Below, piece by piece: positions 56,006 through 64,000 of a stretch of DNA of 64,000 nucleotides. The stretch is from positions 5,704,001 through 5,768,000 of the forward strand of contig NZ_BIFS01000001.1 of NCBI RefSeq assembly GCF_003967555.1, read 5' to 3'. The notes under the pieces are model-generated. The model was not told where the DNA came from. It saw nothing but the letters and a program-made list of their open reading frames with translations, and did not search any database. The DNA is from Dictyobacter kobayashii. GTDB taxonomy: Bacteria > Chloroflexota > Ktedonobacteria > Ktedonobacterales > Ktedonobacteraceae. The position numbers and the translations under genes were made by a program. Numbering within the stretch: the stretch's first letter is position 1; each line of letters begins with the position of its first letter.

Positions 56006-58172
56006 CGTTGGTGTTCTCCTCACTTGCCCGTATATTCCGCATGTGTCTGGCATCAGTCAACGATAGTAGTGTGCTAGCGGATCTGGCATCCGCTGCTGGT
56101 TCCTCGTCTGGCTGGCGTTTCAATTCTTCACAGACCGTGGCCAGTAAGAGGGGGGAGATATGTAGACGCTCGGCTACCTGTTGTGTATTGGCGGCCAGCA
56201 ACGCCTCAACCGTCTCGTATTCAGCGCTCAGGCGACCGGCGGCCTCAGGATGTAAGCCGATCGTGGTCAGCATCGCAGCCGTCAGGGTATGGTGTCCGGC
56301 AGGTATTTGCTGCGTCAGGCCAGCGATACTGGAGAGCGAAGTATTGATCTGCTCAAAACAGGCAATCGCATCCTGGGCCGATAGATTCTGGCCCGCGAAC
56401 ATGCGCGCATTGGCTACCAGGATACTGAGCAGCGCCGTAAAATTGGGATGCTCAGGGCCCATATCGCGAATGCGCCGCAGCAAGGGGTTGCGCACATTCA
56501 GGTGCAGCACGCCCTTCATGACTGCCTCATCGGTTTGCTGACGCTCCAGAAAACCGCGCACCAGCGAGCGGATTGGCCCTACAAAGCGTCCTTCATCCAT
56601 ATTATGCTGGGCGCGCCGCACTTTCTGCGCGCCAGCGGGATAGAGCAGGATCATCGGCAGGTGTTCAGGCTCATAGGCCAGCAAGCGCACGGGGAAGCCC
56701 TCGGCGCGACAGGCCTCGATCAGGGCCTGCCAGCGCTGTTCCGGGTCCTCGACCGGAGAAAATAAATAGCTGGCCGAGGGCGTCAACTCTTCAACTGGAA
56801 CCCCATAGACCTGGCCATAGGCCTTAAGGAAAGCCGTATCGGCAAACCAGCGCGCATCGATCACAGCCAGGCGGCGCGCCTCAAAGAGTGCCAGGGCCTG
56901 TGTCACCCCATCTTCATTATCATAATAGAAGATGCGGCCGGGATTCTCACGTAAATAAGCGGGCAAAGTCAACTCGCCCCGACTGGTCTTAAAGCTTACC
57001 AGGTCGGCCACGCGCGTAAATAGCTCAGGCGCCCGGACCGACCAGCCCTTGATCAGATCATTGTGCGCCTGTACGATAGCCTGCCAATCCAGGGGCGCAT
57101 GGTCTGCCAGATCCTCGAAATGAGCCAGCAGCGCCTTCTCCAGGGCGGTCTGCACCGCCGCGAACAGCTCATCATGGCGCAGCGTCTCACGGCTCGCCGT
57201 TGGATTGAGCGCCGGACAATCTACAATGCCGCTCACAAAGCGCGCCCAGGCTGGCAGCAGATCGCGTTCCCGTTCAGTAATCAACATATGGCGCACATAG
57301 ACCGTGATATCGCCATACTCCTGAATCGAGACAATCGAGCGCGGCGGCACAAAGAGCACCCCCCGCAATGGTATCACCGTCCCATCCTCTGCCTGCACAT
57401 CTGAGAGTGGCAACACAGAGAGGGGCCGCAGCTCAGTGCGCTCCTCAATCCAGGACAGGTAACGCGCCGTTTGACCGAAGCGTGCTCCACTCGCTTCGCT
57501 ATCCAGCAGCCATGGTGCCGGCGAATTATTGATCGGAATCGCATCCTCACCCACATAAATAGGGATCGGCAGGAAGGCCGCATAGGTCTTGAGCACCGAA
57601 CGCAAAATACTGGCATCCAGCAAGAACTTCGCATCCTCGCGTAGATCCAGTCGCACCGTCGTACCGATCGACTCGCGGCTCGCCTTGCGCAACGCATAAC
57701 TCTGTCCGCCATCCGAGATCCAGCGCCAGGCCTCGCCGGGAGACTGATAGCTGCTGGTGGTAATCTCAATGCGCGACGCAATCATAAAAGCTGACAGCAG
57801 GCCCAGGCCAAACATTCCAATCAGATCCAATGCCTCTTCCCGTTGCGCATTGCCCAGGCGCTCGCGCAACTCACGGGTATAACCGCGACCCACCGTCGCC
57901 AGAAAGACAGTAATTTCATCGTGGGTCAGACCAGATCCATTATCTTCGATAGAGAGCTGTTGATTCGCGCTATCAATGGACACAGTGATCTCCGGTGCAT
58001 ACTCCTCAGCCACGTCCGCATCTTCCTGGCGGCGGCGCACACAGGAATCATGCGCATTCTGGATGAGTTCACGGATCGCCACGCGTGGATCAGAATATAA
58101 GTGCTCGCCCAGCACCTTGAGCAAGCCGGGTAGATGAATATCAACAGGGAGGATTTCGAGTTCTTCAGGCAT
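55995..58172 (-). CDS. Divergent Hsp90-like (HtpG-related) ATPase
   Basis: 725 residues. The GHKL ATPase domain is intact: RELIQNAHDSC (Glu35, Asn39), IEDNGSGL (about 75-82), GMFGLGLLSAFM lid region and SIGTTVRLDLRE. The middle segment has LRGVLFVPP and VDCPALNPTASRETLRHD, which match HtpG. Beyond about 400 it departs from HtpG and near the C-terminus carries LHPEAAGRLSAEYETVEALLAANTQQVAERL (quoted in pieces), which looks like a helix-hairpin-helix. It probably uses ATP to remodel specific clients; the coupled TPR-like gene is the obvious partner. Confidence 0.85.
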   Translation of the reverse strand: MPEELEILPVDIHLPGLLKVLGEHLYSDPRVAIRELIQNAHDSCVRRRQEDADVAEEYAPEITVSIDSANQQLSIEDNGSGLTHDEITVFLATVGRGYTRELRERLGNAQREEALDLIGMFGLGLLSAFMIASRIEITTSSYQSPGEAWRWISDGGQSYALRKASRESIGTTVRLDLREDAKFLLDASILRSVLKTYAAFLPIPIYVGEDAIPINNSPAPWLLDSEASGARFGQTARYLSWIEERTELRPLSVLPLSDVQAEDGTVIPLRGVLFVPPRSIVSIQEYGDITVYVRHMLITERERDLLPAWARFVSGIVDCPALNPTASRETLRHDELFAAVQTALEKALLAHFEDLADHAPLDWQAIVQAHNDLIKGWSVRAPELFTRVADLVSFKTSRGELTLPAYLRENPGRIFYYDNEDGVTQALALFEARRLAVIDARWFADTAFLKAYGQVYGVPVEELTPSASYLFSPVEDPEQRWQALIEACRAEGFPVRLLAYEPEHLPMILLYPAGAQKVRRAQHNMDEGRFVGPIRSLVRGFLERQQTDEAVMKGVLHLNVRNPLLRRIRDMGPEHPNFTALLSILVANARMFAGQNLSAQDAIACFEQINTSLSSIAGLTQQIPAGHHTLTAAMLTTIGLHPEAAGRLSAEYETVEALLAANTQQVAERLHISPLLLATVCEELKRQPDEEPAADARSASTLLSLTDARHMRNIRASEENTNDAE

Positions 58173-58511
58173 ATTAATTGTACCCTAAAGCAGTATTTTT
58201 ACATAGTCAAAACAAAACTATAGTAATGTACTAACTATAACATAGTTGAGTTAATACAGTAAAGCGAAAATTATTCAATTTTTTAGCAGTTATATTTGTA
58301 TGCAAAGGAACCAGGGATATATACTAAAAATATGAGCACGTGTCTGATCCTCATGATCACCGCGATCTTCACGCCTGAGTTTGCGCGCCTTTAGCGCTCA
58401 AGAAAAAAAGCTCGGGCACGCCCGTGTCCGCATTTGTTTTATGATGTGGTATATAAAATACGCAACACATTTTATATACCACATCATAAAACAAGATGAG
58501 GAAAAAGAGTT
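58173..58511. repeat. Intergenic region with a 26-bp-arm palindrome (58434-58494)
   Basis: Arms 58434-58459 and 58469-58494 are exact complements around a 9-base loop, just before the kinase gene at 58512. They are preceded by GCTCGGGCACGCCCGTGTCCGC, an inverted relative of the flank at 13950. Further left (58230-58250) a small AACTAT-N3-ATAGTT inverted repeat lies upstream of the Hsp90-like gene and might be an operator. Confidence 0.65.
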
Positions 58512-59543
58512 ATGCGCGAAAAACCTGCTATTCTGGATGAACAACTGCGGACCTGCTTGCAGGAATACTATGCTATTACGGTCGCTGAACTCAAATTTCT
58601 TCCACTGGGACTCGATATGCAGGCCGGGGTGTATCGTGTGGTGGACGAACAGGGAGCTTCATATCTCCTCAAACTAAAAGCTGGCTTATGCTATGAACCG
58701 GGCTGTACCGTTCCCCGTTATCTCGCCAAGCAAGGTATTACATCAGTAGTGGCTCCCCTGCCAACAACTGAGAATACGCTATGGACGCGGCTCGGGAAAT
58801 GGACGGTGATGCTGTATCCTTTTATCGATGGGGTTGCCAGCTTCCAGGCTGCGATGAGTGAGCAGCAGTGGAGGGTGGTAGGTATGACCTTCAGGCAGAT
58901 TCATCAGACCAGGCTGCCTGCTGAAGGTTTCCCCGCGCTGCGAACAGAGACATTTGACCCAACCGGATACTCTGCTTGCATTGCTGCCTTTGAAAAACAG
59001 CACACAGGCTTACAAGGTGGCAGCAGCAGTGAGCGCGCCCTCCGCTCTGACTGGATGGACTACCAGCCTACAATCCACGCAGTAGCGACCTTGATGGAAG
59101 AACTGGCACCGGTGCTCCAAAGACAAGCAGGACCACATGTCATTTGTCACGCCGACCTGCATCCAGGCAATCTGATTCGCAATCAAGGTGAGCGCGTGTT
59201 TGTCATCGATTGGGATGAGGTGATGCTGGCCCCCAAAGAACGCGATTTCCTCTTTGTCGGGGAGGGAAATACAACTGGTTCAGTCGCCCAAAAGGTAGCC
59301 CCTTTTTTTCAGGGATATGGAGCGACCGAGATTGATTGGGTGGCACTTACCTATTACAAATGTGAACGAGTTGTGCAAGATTTAATTGTGTGCTTCCAGG
59401 ATGTATTTTACCGGGATGATCTGGAAGAAGAGACAAGGGCCGCTTCTGCTCAGCTATTCCATGATGTTTTGGCGCCGGGCGGCGAGATTGAGGCAGCCTT
59501 TGCCGCCGCCACTCATCTGCCGGCCAACCTCCACCACAGCTAA
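58512..59543 (+). CDS. Aminoglycoside phosphotransferase family, APH(9)-like
   Basis: 343 residues. The kinase fold carries YLLKLKAG (ATP Lys), the Brenner-type motif CHADLHPGNLIRN (about 213-225) and VIDWDEVMLAPKERDFLF (DFG equivalent plus the APKERDL(F) phrase of spectinomycin phosphotransferase APH(9)). Spectinomycin as substrate is a possibility from that likeness only; many such proteins act on other small molecules. No resistance neighbours or mobile element apart from the palindromes. Confidence 0.85.
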   Translation: MREKPAILDEQLRTCLQEYYAITVAELKFLPLGLDMQAGVYRVVDEQGASYLLKLKAGLCYEPGCTVPRYLAKQGITSVVAPLPTTENTLWTRLGKWTVMLYPFIDGVASFQAAMSEQQWRVVGMTFRQIHQTRLPAEGFPALRTETFDPTGYSACIAAFEKQHTGLQGGSSSERALRSDWMDYQPTIHAVATLMEELAPVLQRQAGPHVICHADLHPGNLIRNQGERVFVIDWDEVMLAPKERDFLFVGEGNTTGSVAQKVAPFFQGYGATEIDWVALTYYKCERVVQDLIVCFQDVFYRDDLEEETRAASAQLFHDVLAPGGEIEAAFAAATHLPANLHHS

Positions 59544-59598
59544 TATCTGGATGACGTCCCAGGGTCTCCTTACTTTCTTGCCCCTTCAGTGCTTAAAT

Positions 59599-59662
59599 AA
59601 ATTTCAGAGGTTGTTGCCGTAAATGTGCACATGCACATTTACGGCAACAACCTCTGAAATTT
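59599..59662. repeat. Perfect 31-bp-arm palindrome with GC-rich flank
   Basis: Arms 59599-59629 and 59632-59662 match exactly around a CA loop. Immediately to the right is ATCGGGCGCGTCAGCGCACG, the flank found at 35720. It separates the convergent APH-like and anti-sigma genes and may terminate both. Confidence 0.85.
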
Positions 59663-59710
59663 AGATCGGGCGCGTCAGCGCACGTACACAACATGCCGCC
59701 CTGCTTTCGC

Positions 59711-60487
59711 TTAAGACCAATCTCGCTGCAAGGTAGCAAATCTTTGCAGCTCGCTTTGCTTCAAGTCTGAAATGGCCCAGCAGTTCATCTTCTCTTCTTC
59801 CCAGTTCGCCAGGTGATAGCCCTGGGCGCTGCTTATGGTTATAGGCGCGCTGTTTTGTTGGCTGGGCCAGAGGAAGAAGTTCACAATATGCCCTTGATAC
59901 TTATAGACGATCGCGGCCACCGCTCTATTATCCAGGTAGTCGAGGCGACCTCCAACCAGAGAGTAGCCAGCGGGGGCGAGATTATAGATATAAGGGGAGT
60001 AGTCGAGCTTGCCCTTGAACCATGGTTTGATGACATCAGGGTTAGAGGAGCGTATGTCTACCAGGTGATCGGCCATCAATGAGCGCATGTGATTGTTAAA
60101 CACTTGTTGCTGTATGCCGGCGCCCGCGCCGCCTGGCGGGACCGTAGAGGTAGTACGCCACAAACCAGTCAGGAGTACAGCCAGAGCCACTGCAATCAGA
60201 CAGGCCGCCGCAGCAACGCCAGGGCCACGCCAGGAGGTGGCGCGAGCCAGCAATGGTGTGCGGCTCCTCTCTCGTAGTGCTGCTTGCACGCTTTTCTGTA
60301 ATTTCGCCGGCGCCGTAAAGTAGAGGGCGTCATCCCTCATCGCGTCGCGTAGCGCCTGATACTCCTGGTAATTTTCCAGGCATACTGCACATGTTTCTAG
60401 ATGACGCTCGACCTCCAGTGTATGAGCGACATCTAATTCATTATCTATATATGCATGCAAAAGTCGCTGCGCCTCTGTACAATTCAT
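59711..60487 (-). CDS. Anti-sigma factor, zinc-finger (ZAS) type
   Basis: 258 residues. The N-terminal ZAS domain contains HLETCAVCLE (H-x3-C-x2-C, about 29-38), which binds zinc and clasps the sigma factor. A membrane segment (about 90-112) separates it from an extracytoplasmic domain with RGQ-poor, aromatic sequence (YSPYIYNLAPAGYSLVGGRLDY, quoted in part). Its ATG overlaps the sigma stop by four bases (ATGA), so the two are coupled. The signal sensed outside the cell is unknown. Confidence 0.93.
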   Translation of the reverse strand: MNCTEAQRLLHAYIDNELDVAHTLEVERHLETCAVCLENYQEYQALRDAMRDDALYFTAPAKLQKSVQAALRERSRTPLLARATSWRGPGVAAAACLIAVALAVLLTGLWRTTSTVPPGGAGAGIQQQVFNNHMRSLMADHLVDIRSSNPDVIKPWFKGKLDYSPYIYNLAPAGYSLVGGRLDYLDNRAVAAIVYKYQGHIVNFFLWPSQQNSAPITISSAQGYHLANWEEEKMNCWAISDLKQSELQRFATLQRDWS

Positions 60488-61017
60488 CGTATTCCTTCTT
60501 CATTTGTTTGTTTCGCCAGATAGCGTTGCATCTGTTTGCGGGCCCGTGCCAGGCGCGACATCACAGTTCCTAAGGGAATATGCACGATCGTGCTGATATC
60601 CCGGTACGACAGCTCTTCTAATTCGCGTAAGACCATGACTTCGCGGAACTCGATGGGCAAGGCCACAAGCGCTTCTCGGAGTCTCTGCTGGTCGATGCGA
60701 CGCAGATACAGCACTTCCGGATTAAAGGTTTCACTCTCTATATCGTGCAGTTCTTCATCAAACGGTGTTGTCTGCTCATCTAAGCGCCGCTGTTGGAGCC
60801 AGGTGTAACAGGTATTGCGTACAATTGTCAGCAACCAGACGCGACTATCGCCGCCACGAAAGCCTTGAAAAAACCTGAAGGCCCGTAAGCATGCTTCCTG
60901 CACCATATCCTGCGCATCCTGGTCATTATGGGTGAGCCAGCGCGCCAGATTGTATGCTGCATCCAGGTGCGGTAAGATAAGCTGCTCAAAACGTAAGCGT
61001 TGGTCATGCTGTTGCAC
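60484..61017 (-). CDS. ECF RNA polymerase sigma factor (sigma-70 family)
   Basis: 177 residues. Region 2: LARWLTHNDQDAQDMVQEACLRAFRFF (quoted in part) with the DAxDxVQE core; region 4: ALPIEFREVMVLRELEELSYRDISTIVHIPLGTVMSRLARAR (in part), a standard ECF helix-turn-helix. The start is a GTG at 61017 with AAGG about 7 bases upstream. It probably drives its own operon and unknown stress genes once the anti-sigma releases it. Confidence 0.95.
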   Translation of the reverse strand: MQQHDQRLRFEQLILPHLDAAYNLARWLTHNDQDAQDMVQEACLRAFRFFQGFRGGDSRVWLLTIVRNTCYTWLQQRRLDEQTTPFDEELHDIESETFNPEVLYLRRIDQQRLREALVALPIEFREVMVLRELEELSYRDISTIVHIPLGTVMSRLARARKQMQRYLAKQTNEEGIR

Positions 61018-61420
61018 TTACGCGCCTTTTTTCCTTTCTCTAAAAGAGACTGATTTCTCCCTGTTTTTATTCCTGTAGGAGAGACTAGCTTTGACTTTAT
61101 TTTATTCCTACCAGCGCTGGCCTCTCCCATTTTAAATGAACCATAGTTAGATTACTCCGCTTCCAGAGTCCTTTTACCTACCATCATACAATATATTGAT
61201 TTTGTTTTCTATTTATAATGCAGGGCTTTACCAGCACTTTCTCGATGTGAAATAGATTGCGGGAATAAATCTGGCAAAAGGCAGTCTGGAGATGTGTGGG
61301 AAAAAGAAAGCGGGAGCTGTGCTAGAGCCTGGCATACAGGTGAGACCATTTAGTTCCCATCGTGAAGCTTTCAGACAGCAAGTTGGATACTGTTAGTTTG
61401 CTTGAAGAAGGAGAGATCCA
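61018..61420. other. Divergent promoter region, nothing specific recognised
   Basis: About 400 bases between the sigma factor and a rightward membrane gene. No repeat of the described families and no credible gene. An ECF-type promoter could not be assigned without knowing its consensus. Confidence 0.35.
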
Positions 61421-62497
61421 ATGGATGAGACATTTGCGGTTGACGCGGCGGAGTATACCCCGATGGCTTCCTCAACGCGAAGGCTGATAAGGGGCTATAG
61501 TTTTGTCAGTGCGGCCATACATACCCTGATCGGGATTACGATGCTGGCACTACTCTTCTTAACGTCCAGTAATGTGCTGATCAAAGGAATTGAAGTCTTT
61601 TTGAGTGTGTCAATGCTTGCCGCCAGCTGGATGATGTGGAACGAGCTGATGAACAAAGAGCGCCAGTCACCGGGGATGGTCTTGCTGGCCGGTGAGATCG
61701 CCCTGGCGGCGGCTTTCCTCTACCTGGGTGTGGCTATCCCAGCATTTCACCAGGGCTATGCGACCCCGACAATTGCCCTGGCTCAGTTCATTACCGTGCT
61801 GGTGGCCCTGGTCTTTGGCTGTGGCGAGCTGGCCTTAGCCGGTTCCGTCAAGGCTGCGCGTCCGCGCGGGCTGGTCGCGTTTCCCGACGTGGTTCGTGAT
61901 GGAGTGCAGTTGCTCACAGGTACCGTCGTGCTGGGAATCGGCCTGTCACAATTAGCGGGGGCCGAGCTCAAGGCTCCGCAATGGAGTTGGATCAGCTTTC
62001 TGGGCATTACCATCCCTGGCATGTTTATCCTGGTTGGTCGCGAAGGCCTGAAAAAACGCTTTGAGGGCATCCAGGGTCCAGGCAGGCTCCCGTACCAACT
62101 GCTGGTAGATGCCCTGCTGGTTATCGGGCTATTCATCATGTTGTACGGAAGCTATGCCAACCTGACATTAGGTGCGAACGGCTACCAGGTAGGAATAAAA
62201 GGAAATGCGACCGGTTTCACGCTGTGGATGATCACGGTACTCCTGTTGCTGGGTGTGCGGGGAGCCTTCAAGCTGGCTTTTGGGCATAGGAGTGGTGAGC
62301 TCTGGTATCGAGTGCTGAACAAACTGCTCTATGTCGTGATACTGGTCCCCTTCATCTATGCCGTGCGCTCCATCTTCACGGGCCAGGCACCGCTCATCCA
62401 TATCGGCGCGGCCGCTCCGGCGGCGGCACTGATTCTGCTTGGCGGATTTCTGATCCTGGTCGTTGGACGAGCTGTCGGTCAAAAAGTAAGCGCGTGA
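61421..62497 (+). CDS. Polytopic membrane protein of unknown function
   Basis: 358 residues with about nine to ten membrane segments. A duplicated theme appears (VFGCGELALAGSVKAARPRG and LGVRGAFKLAFGHRSGELW-like loops). No family recognised. AAGGAG lies 8 bases before ATG 61421. It is 45 bases before the GH15 gene and probably co-transcribed with it. Confidence 0.75.
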   Translation: MDETFAVDAAEYTPMASSTRRLIRGYSFVSAAIHTLIGITMLALLFLTSSNVLIKGIEVFLSVSMLAASWMMWNELMNKERQSPGMVLLAGEIALAAAFLYLGVAIPAFHQGYATPTIALAQFITVLVALVFGCGELALAGSVKAARPRGLVAFPDVVRDGVQLLTGTVVLGIGLSQLAGAELKAPQWSWISFLGITIPGMFILVGREGLKKRFEGIQGPGRLPYQLLVDALLVIGLFIMLYGSYANLTLGANGYQVGIKGNATGFTLWMITVLLLLGVRGAFKLAFGHRSGELWYRVLNKLLYVVILVPFIYAVRSIFTGQAPLIHIGAAAPAAALILLGGFLILVVGRAVGQKVSA

Positions 62498-62542
62498 GAT
62501 AGGAATAAAGAGGCTCGCTAGTTGGAAGAAAGAAGGTACAAC

Positions 62543-64000
62543 ATGGTGCGGGGGAACGAATTTCATCAGGCACATTCACCAATCAATGCGTATGGTGTCA
62601 TCGGCGATTGTCATTCAGTAGTGCTGATAGCGCCGGATGGGTCGGCAGACTGGGCCTGTCTGCCTGACTTCGATAGCCCGTCCATCTTTTGTCGCCTGTT
62701 GGATGCGGAACATGGGGGATACTTCCAGATCGCGCCAACGGATGGCTCGCTGCAGGGATCGCAGCGCTATCTACACAGGAGCAACGTGTTGCAAACACGT
62801 TTTGTGAGTGAGAAAGGGGCCATAGAACTGACCGATTTTCTGCCCGTGGAGACCTTGCAGGCCAGGTCCTATGAGGAGGTTGCCGCCAACCTGACAAACA
62901 GGCACAGCCCTCGTAGCTGCCTGGTACGGATGATCGAATGTACGCACGGCAGTATGGCAGTTACTATGCGTCTCAAGGTAACTCCGCACTATGCAAGTGT
63001 GCCAGCCGAGGTCGTGCTTTGCCCTGATAATATGGGGGCGTTCATCTCTGGTGGCCTGCAACATGTGGCGCTGCTCGCCGCCGATGTGCACCTGGTGCCG
63101 TCATTCACCATGGAGATCGTACAGGACCCAGATGCGTGGCATCCGACCATCCAGGCGCAATTTGTATTGCACAAAGGAGAAAGCCTGACCTTTTTGCTGG
63201 GTGTGGAGGATAGCATCTACACCGCCCATGAGCTGTTTGGGGATGAATTATTGCAACGTGATTTTAACGCGGAGTTGATCCATACGCTCCAGTGCTGGCG
63301 CGATTGGATCGCTGGTTGCGCCATCTGTACCCGGCATGGACCATATGCGCACTGGGTGGAGCGCAGCGCGCTGGTGTTGAAGTTACTGACATATGCTCCC
63401 ACCGGCGCGCTAATGGCTGCTCCGACGACATCCTTACCCGAAGAACTGGGATGTGTGCGCCATTGGGATTACCGCTTCACCTGGCTGCGTGACGTGAGCT
63501 TTACGCTTTACGCCTTTAATACCCTGGGCGTTACCAGTGAGGCTGCGGCATTTATGGACTGGCTCGGCCATATCCCATATGTGGATAGTGAGGATCTGCA
63601 GGTTATGTATGGTATCCATGACGAACGTGTCCTGACCGAGCAGGAACAGATCCTCCTGAGCGGTTGTGCCGGTTCTAGCCCCCTGCGCATCGGTAATGGG
63701 GCGGGCAGGCAGCAACAACTGGATATCATTGGCGGCCTGCACCTGTACCAGTGCCAGCAGCAATCCAACATCATCCTGGATAGTTCGTTGTGGATACGCA
63801 TAAGAGCGCTGGTGGACTATGTGTGTGACCACTGGCAGGAGCCTGATAGTGGCATCTGGGAGATGCGGACCGAGCCACGTCACTTTGTCTATTCCAAGGT
63901 TATGTGCTGGGTCGCCTTGGATCGTGGCATCCGAGCCGCGGTACAGACTGGCCTGGAGGCTGATCTTCCCAGGTGGACGCAGGTACGCGAGCAGCTGCGG
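62543..64000 (+). CDS. Glycoside hydrolase family 15-like protein (3' end outside window)
   Basis: An unbroken frame of 486 codons runs from ATG 62543 (GAAGG upstream) to the window end. The GH15-like N-terminal phrase YGVIGDCHSVVLIAPDGSADW and CLPDFDSPSIFCRLLDAE open the protein; about 300 residues later comes the hallmark RHWDYRFTWLRDVSFTLYAF. The supersandwich domain followed by the (alpha/alpha)6 barrel fits bacterial glucoamylase, trehalase or related enzymes. The C-terminal catalytic Glu is outside the window. No signal peptide, so it is probably cytoplasmic. Confidence 0.92.
   Translation, partial: MVRGNEFHQAHSPINAYGVIGDCHSVVLIAPDGSADWACLPDFDSPSIFCRLLDAEHGGYFQIAPTDGSLQGSQRYLHRSNVLQTRFVSEKGAIELTDFLPVETLQARSYEEVAANLTNRHSPRSCLVRMIECTHGSMAVTMRLKVTPHYASVPAEVVLCPDNMGAFISGGLQHVALLAADVHLVPSFTMEIVQDPDAWHPTIQAQFVLHKGESLTFLLGVEDSIYTAHELFGDELLQRDFNAELIHTLQCWRDWIAGCAICTRHGPYAHWVERSALVLKLLTYAPTGALMAAPTTSLPEELGCVRHWDYRFTWLRDVSFTLYAFNTLGVTSEAAAFMDWLGHIPYVDSEDLQVMYGIHDERVLTEQEQILLSGCAGSSPLRIGNGAGRQQQLDIIGGLHLYQCQQQSNIILDSSLWIRIRALVDYVCDHWQEPDSGIWEMRTEPRHFVYSKVMCWVALDRGIRAAVQTGLEADLPRWTQVREQLR

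Noticed and set aside
54056..56077. Plus-strand frames (128 and 234 residues) opposite the TPR and Hsp90-like genes
   Set aside because: Low-information sequence rich in Arg/Leu/Gln, opposite conserved coding DNA.
1..64000. tRNA, rRNA or common riboswitch
   Set aside because: Nothing recognised by eye on either strand; a covariance-model scan would be decisive and was not possible.

Overview
The window looks like chromosomal DNA from a large-genome Chloroflexota, most probably class Ktedonobacteria. That is an inference from the gene mix: paired cytochrome P450s, PAS and KdpD-like histidine kinases, a Ser/Thr kinase, an eRF1-like (baeRF) protein, a DUF5054/GH38-like enzyme and several Ktedonobacter-style membrane proteins. 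The very dense intergenic repeats point the same way. No rRNA, tRNA, phage, transposase or CRISPR array was recognised.

Layout. 1-7275: a methyltransferase running off the left edge, a baeRF-type protein, a MerR regulator with a classic 19-bp-spacer promoter coupled to a quinone oxidoreductase, a small DUF4177-like protein, an MBL-fold lactonase-like enzyme and a DUF1361 membrane protein, then a 1.2-kb array of nested direct repeats. 7276-15606: a five-gene Opp/Dpp-type ABC importer, divergent from a ROK regulator, with a consensus promoter and an operator-like inverted repeat between them. 15676-24821: a YtkA-like/polytopic membrane protein pair, two P450s, small membrane proteins, a Vgb-like lipoprotein and a histidine kinase. 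24935-27637: a Ser/Thr kinase fused to an FtsA-like domain, preceded by a DUF4231 (SLATT-like) two-TM protein. 28045-32166: asparagine synthetase B and a multi-PAS histidine kinase interrupted by one in-frame stop. 32732-44293: MsrA, nitroreductase, DUF5054 glycosidase-like enzyme, VOC, Nudix, SRPBCC, DUF3592 and an S9 peptidase. 44551-53823: membrane proteins, a short UvrA-like ATPase, an UlaG-like MBL protein, a trypsin-like protease and a flavin-reductase-like protein. 53820-64000: an Hsp90-like ATPase translationally coupled to a TPR-like protein, an APH(9)-like kinase, an ECF sigma/anti-sigma pair, a polytopic membrane protein and the start of a GH15 enzyme.

Two features colour everything else. 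First, at least 14 frame breaks split otherwise conserved genes. Nearly all are explained by one missing base, usually in a G or C run, and restoring it rebuilds a family-length protein. I treat these as probable sequence errors and annotate the rebuilt genes. One in-frame stop (31192-31194) is of a different kind. Second, intergenic DNA is full of structured repeats: a GC-rich hairpin family ending in an ACGTAC box, near-perfect long palindromes with unrelated arm sequences but in several cases a shared GC-rich flank, and a roughly 400-bp inverted-repeat element present twice with its central 35 bp in opposite orientations.

The best candidate for something undescribed is the kinase-FtsA fusion with its DUF4231 partner. 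The Hsp90-like/TPR gene pair and the palindrome family come next.
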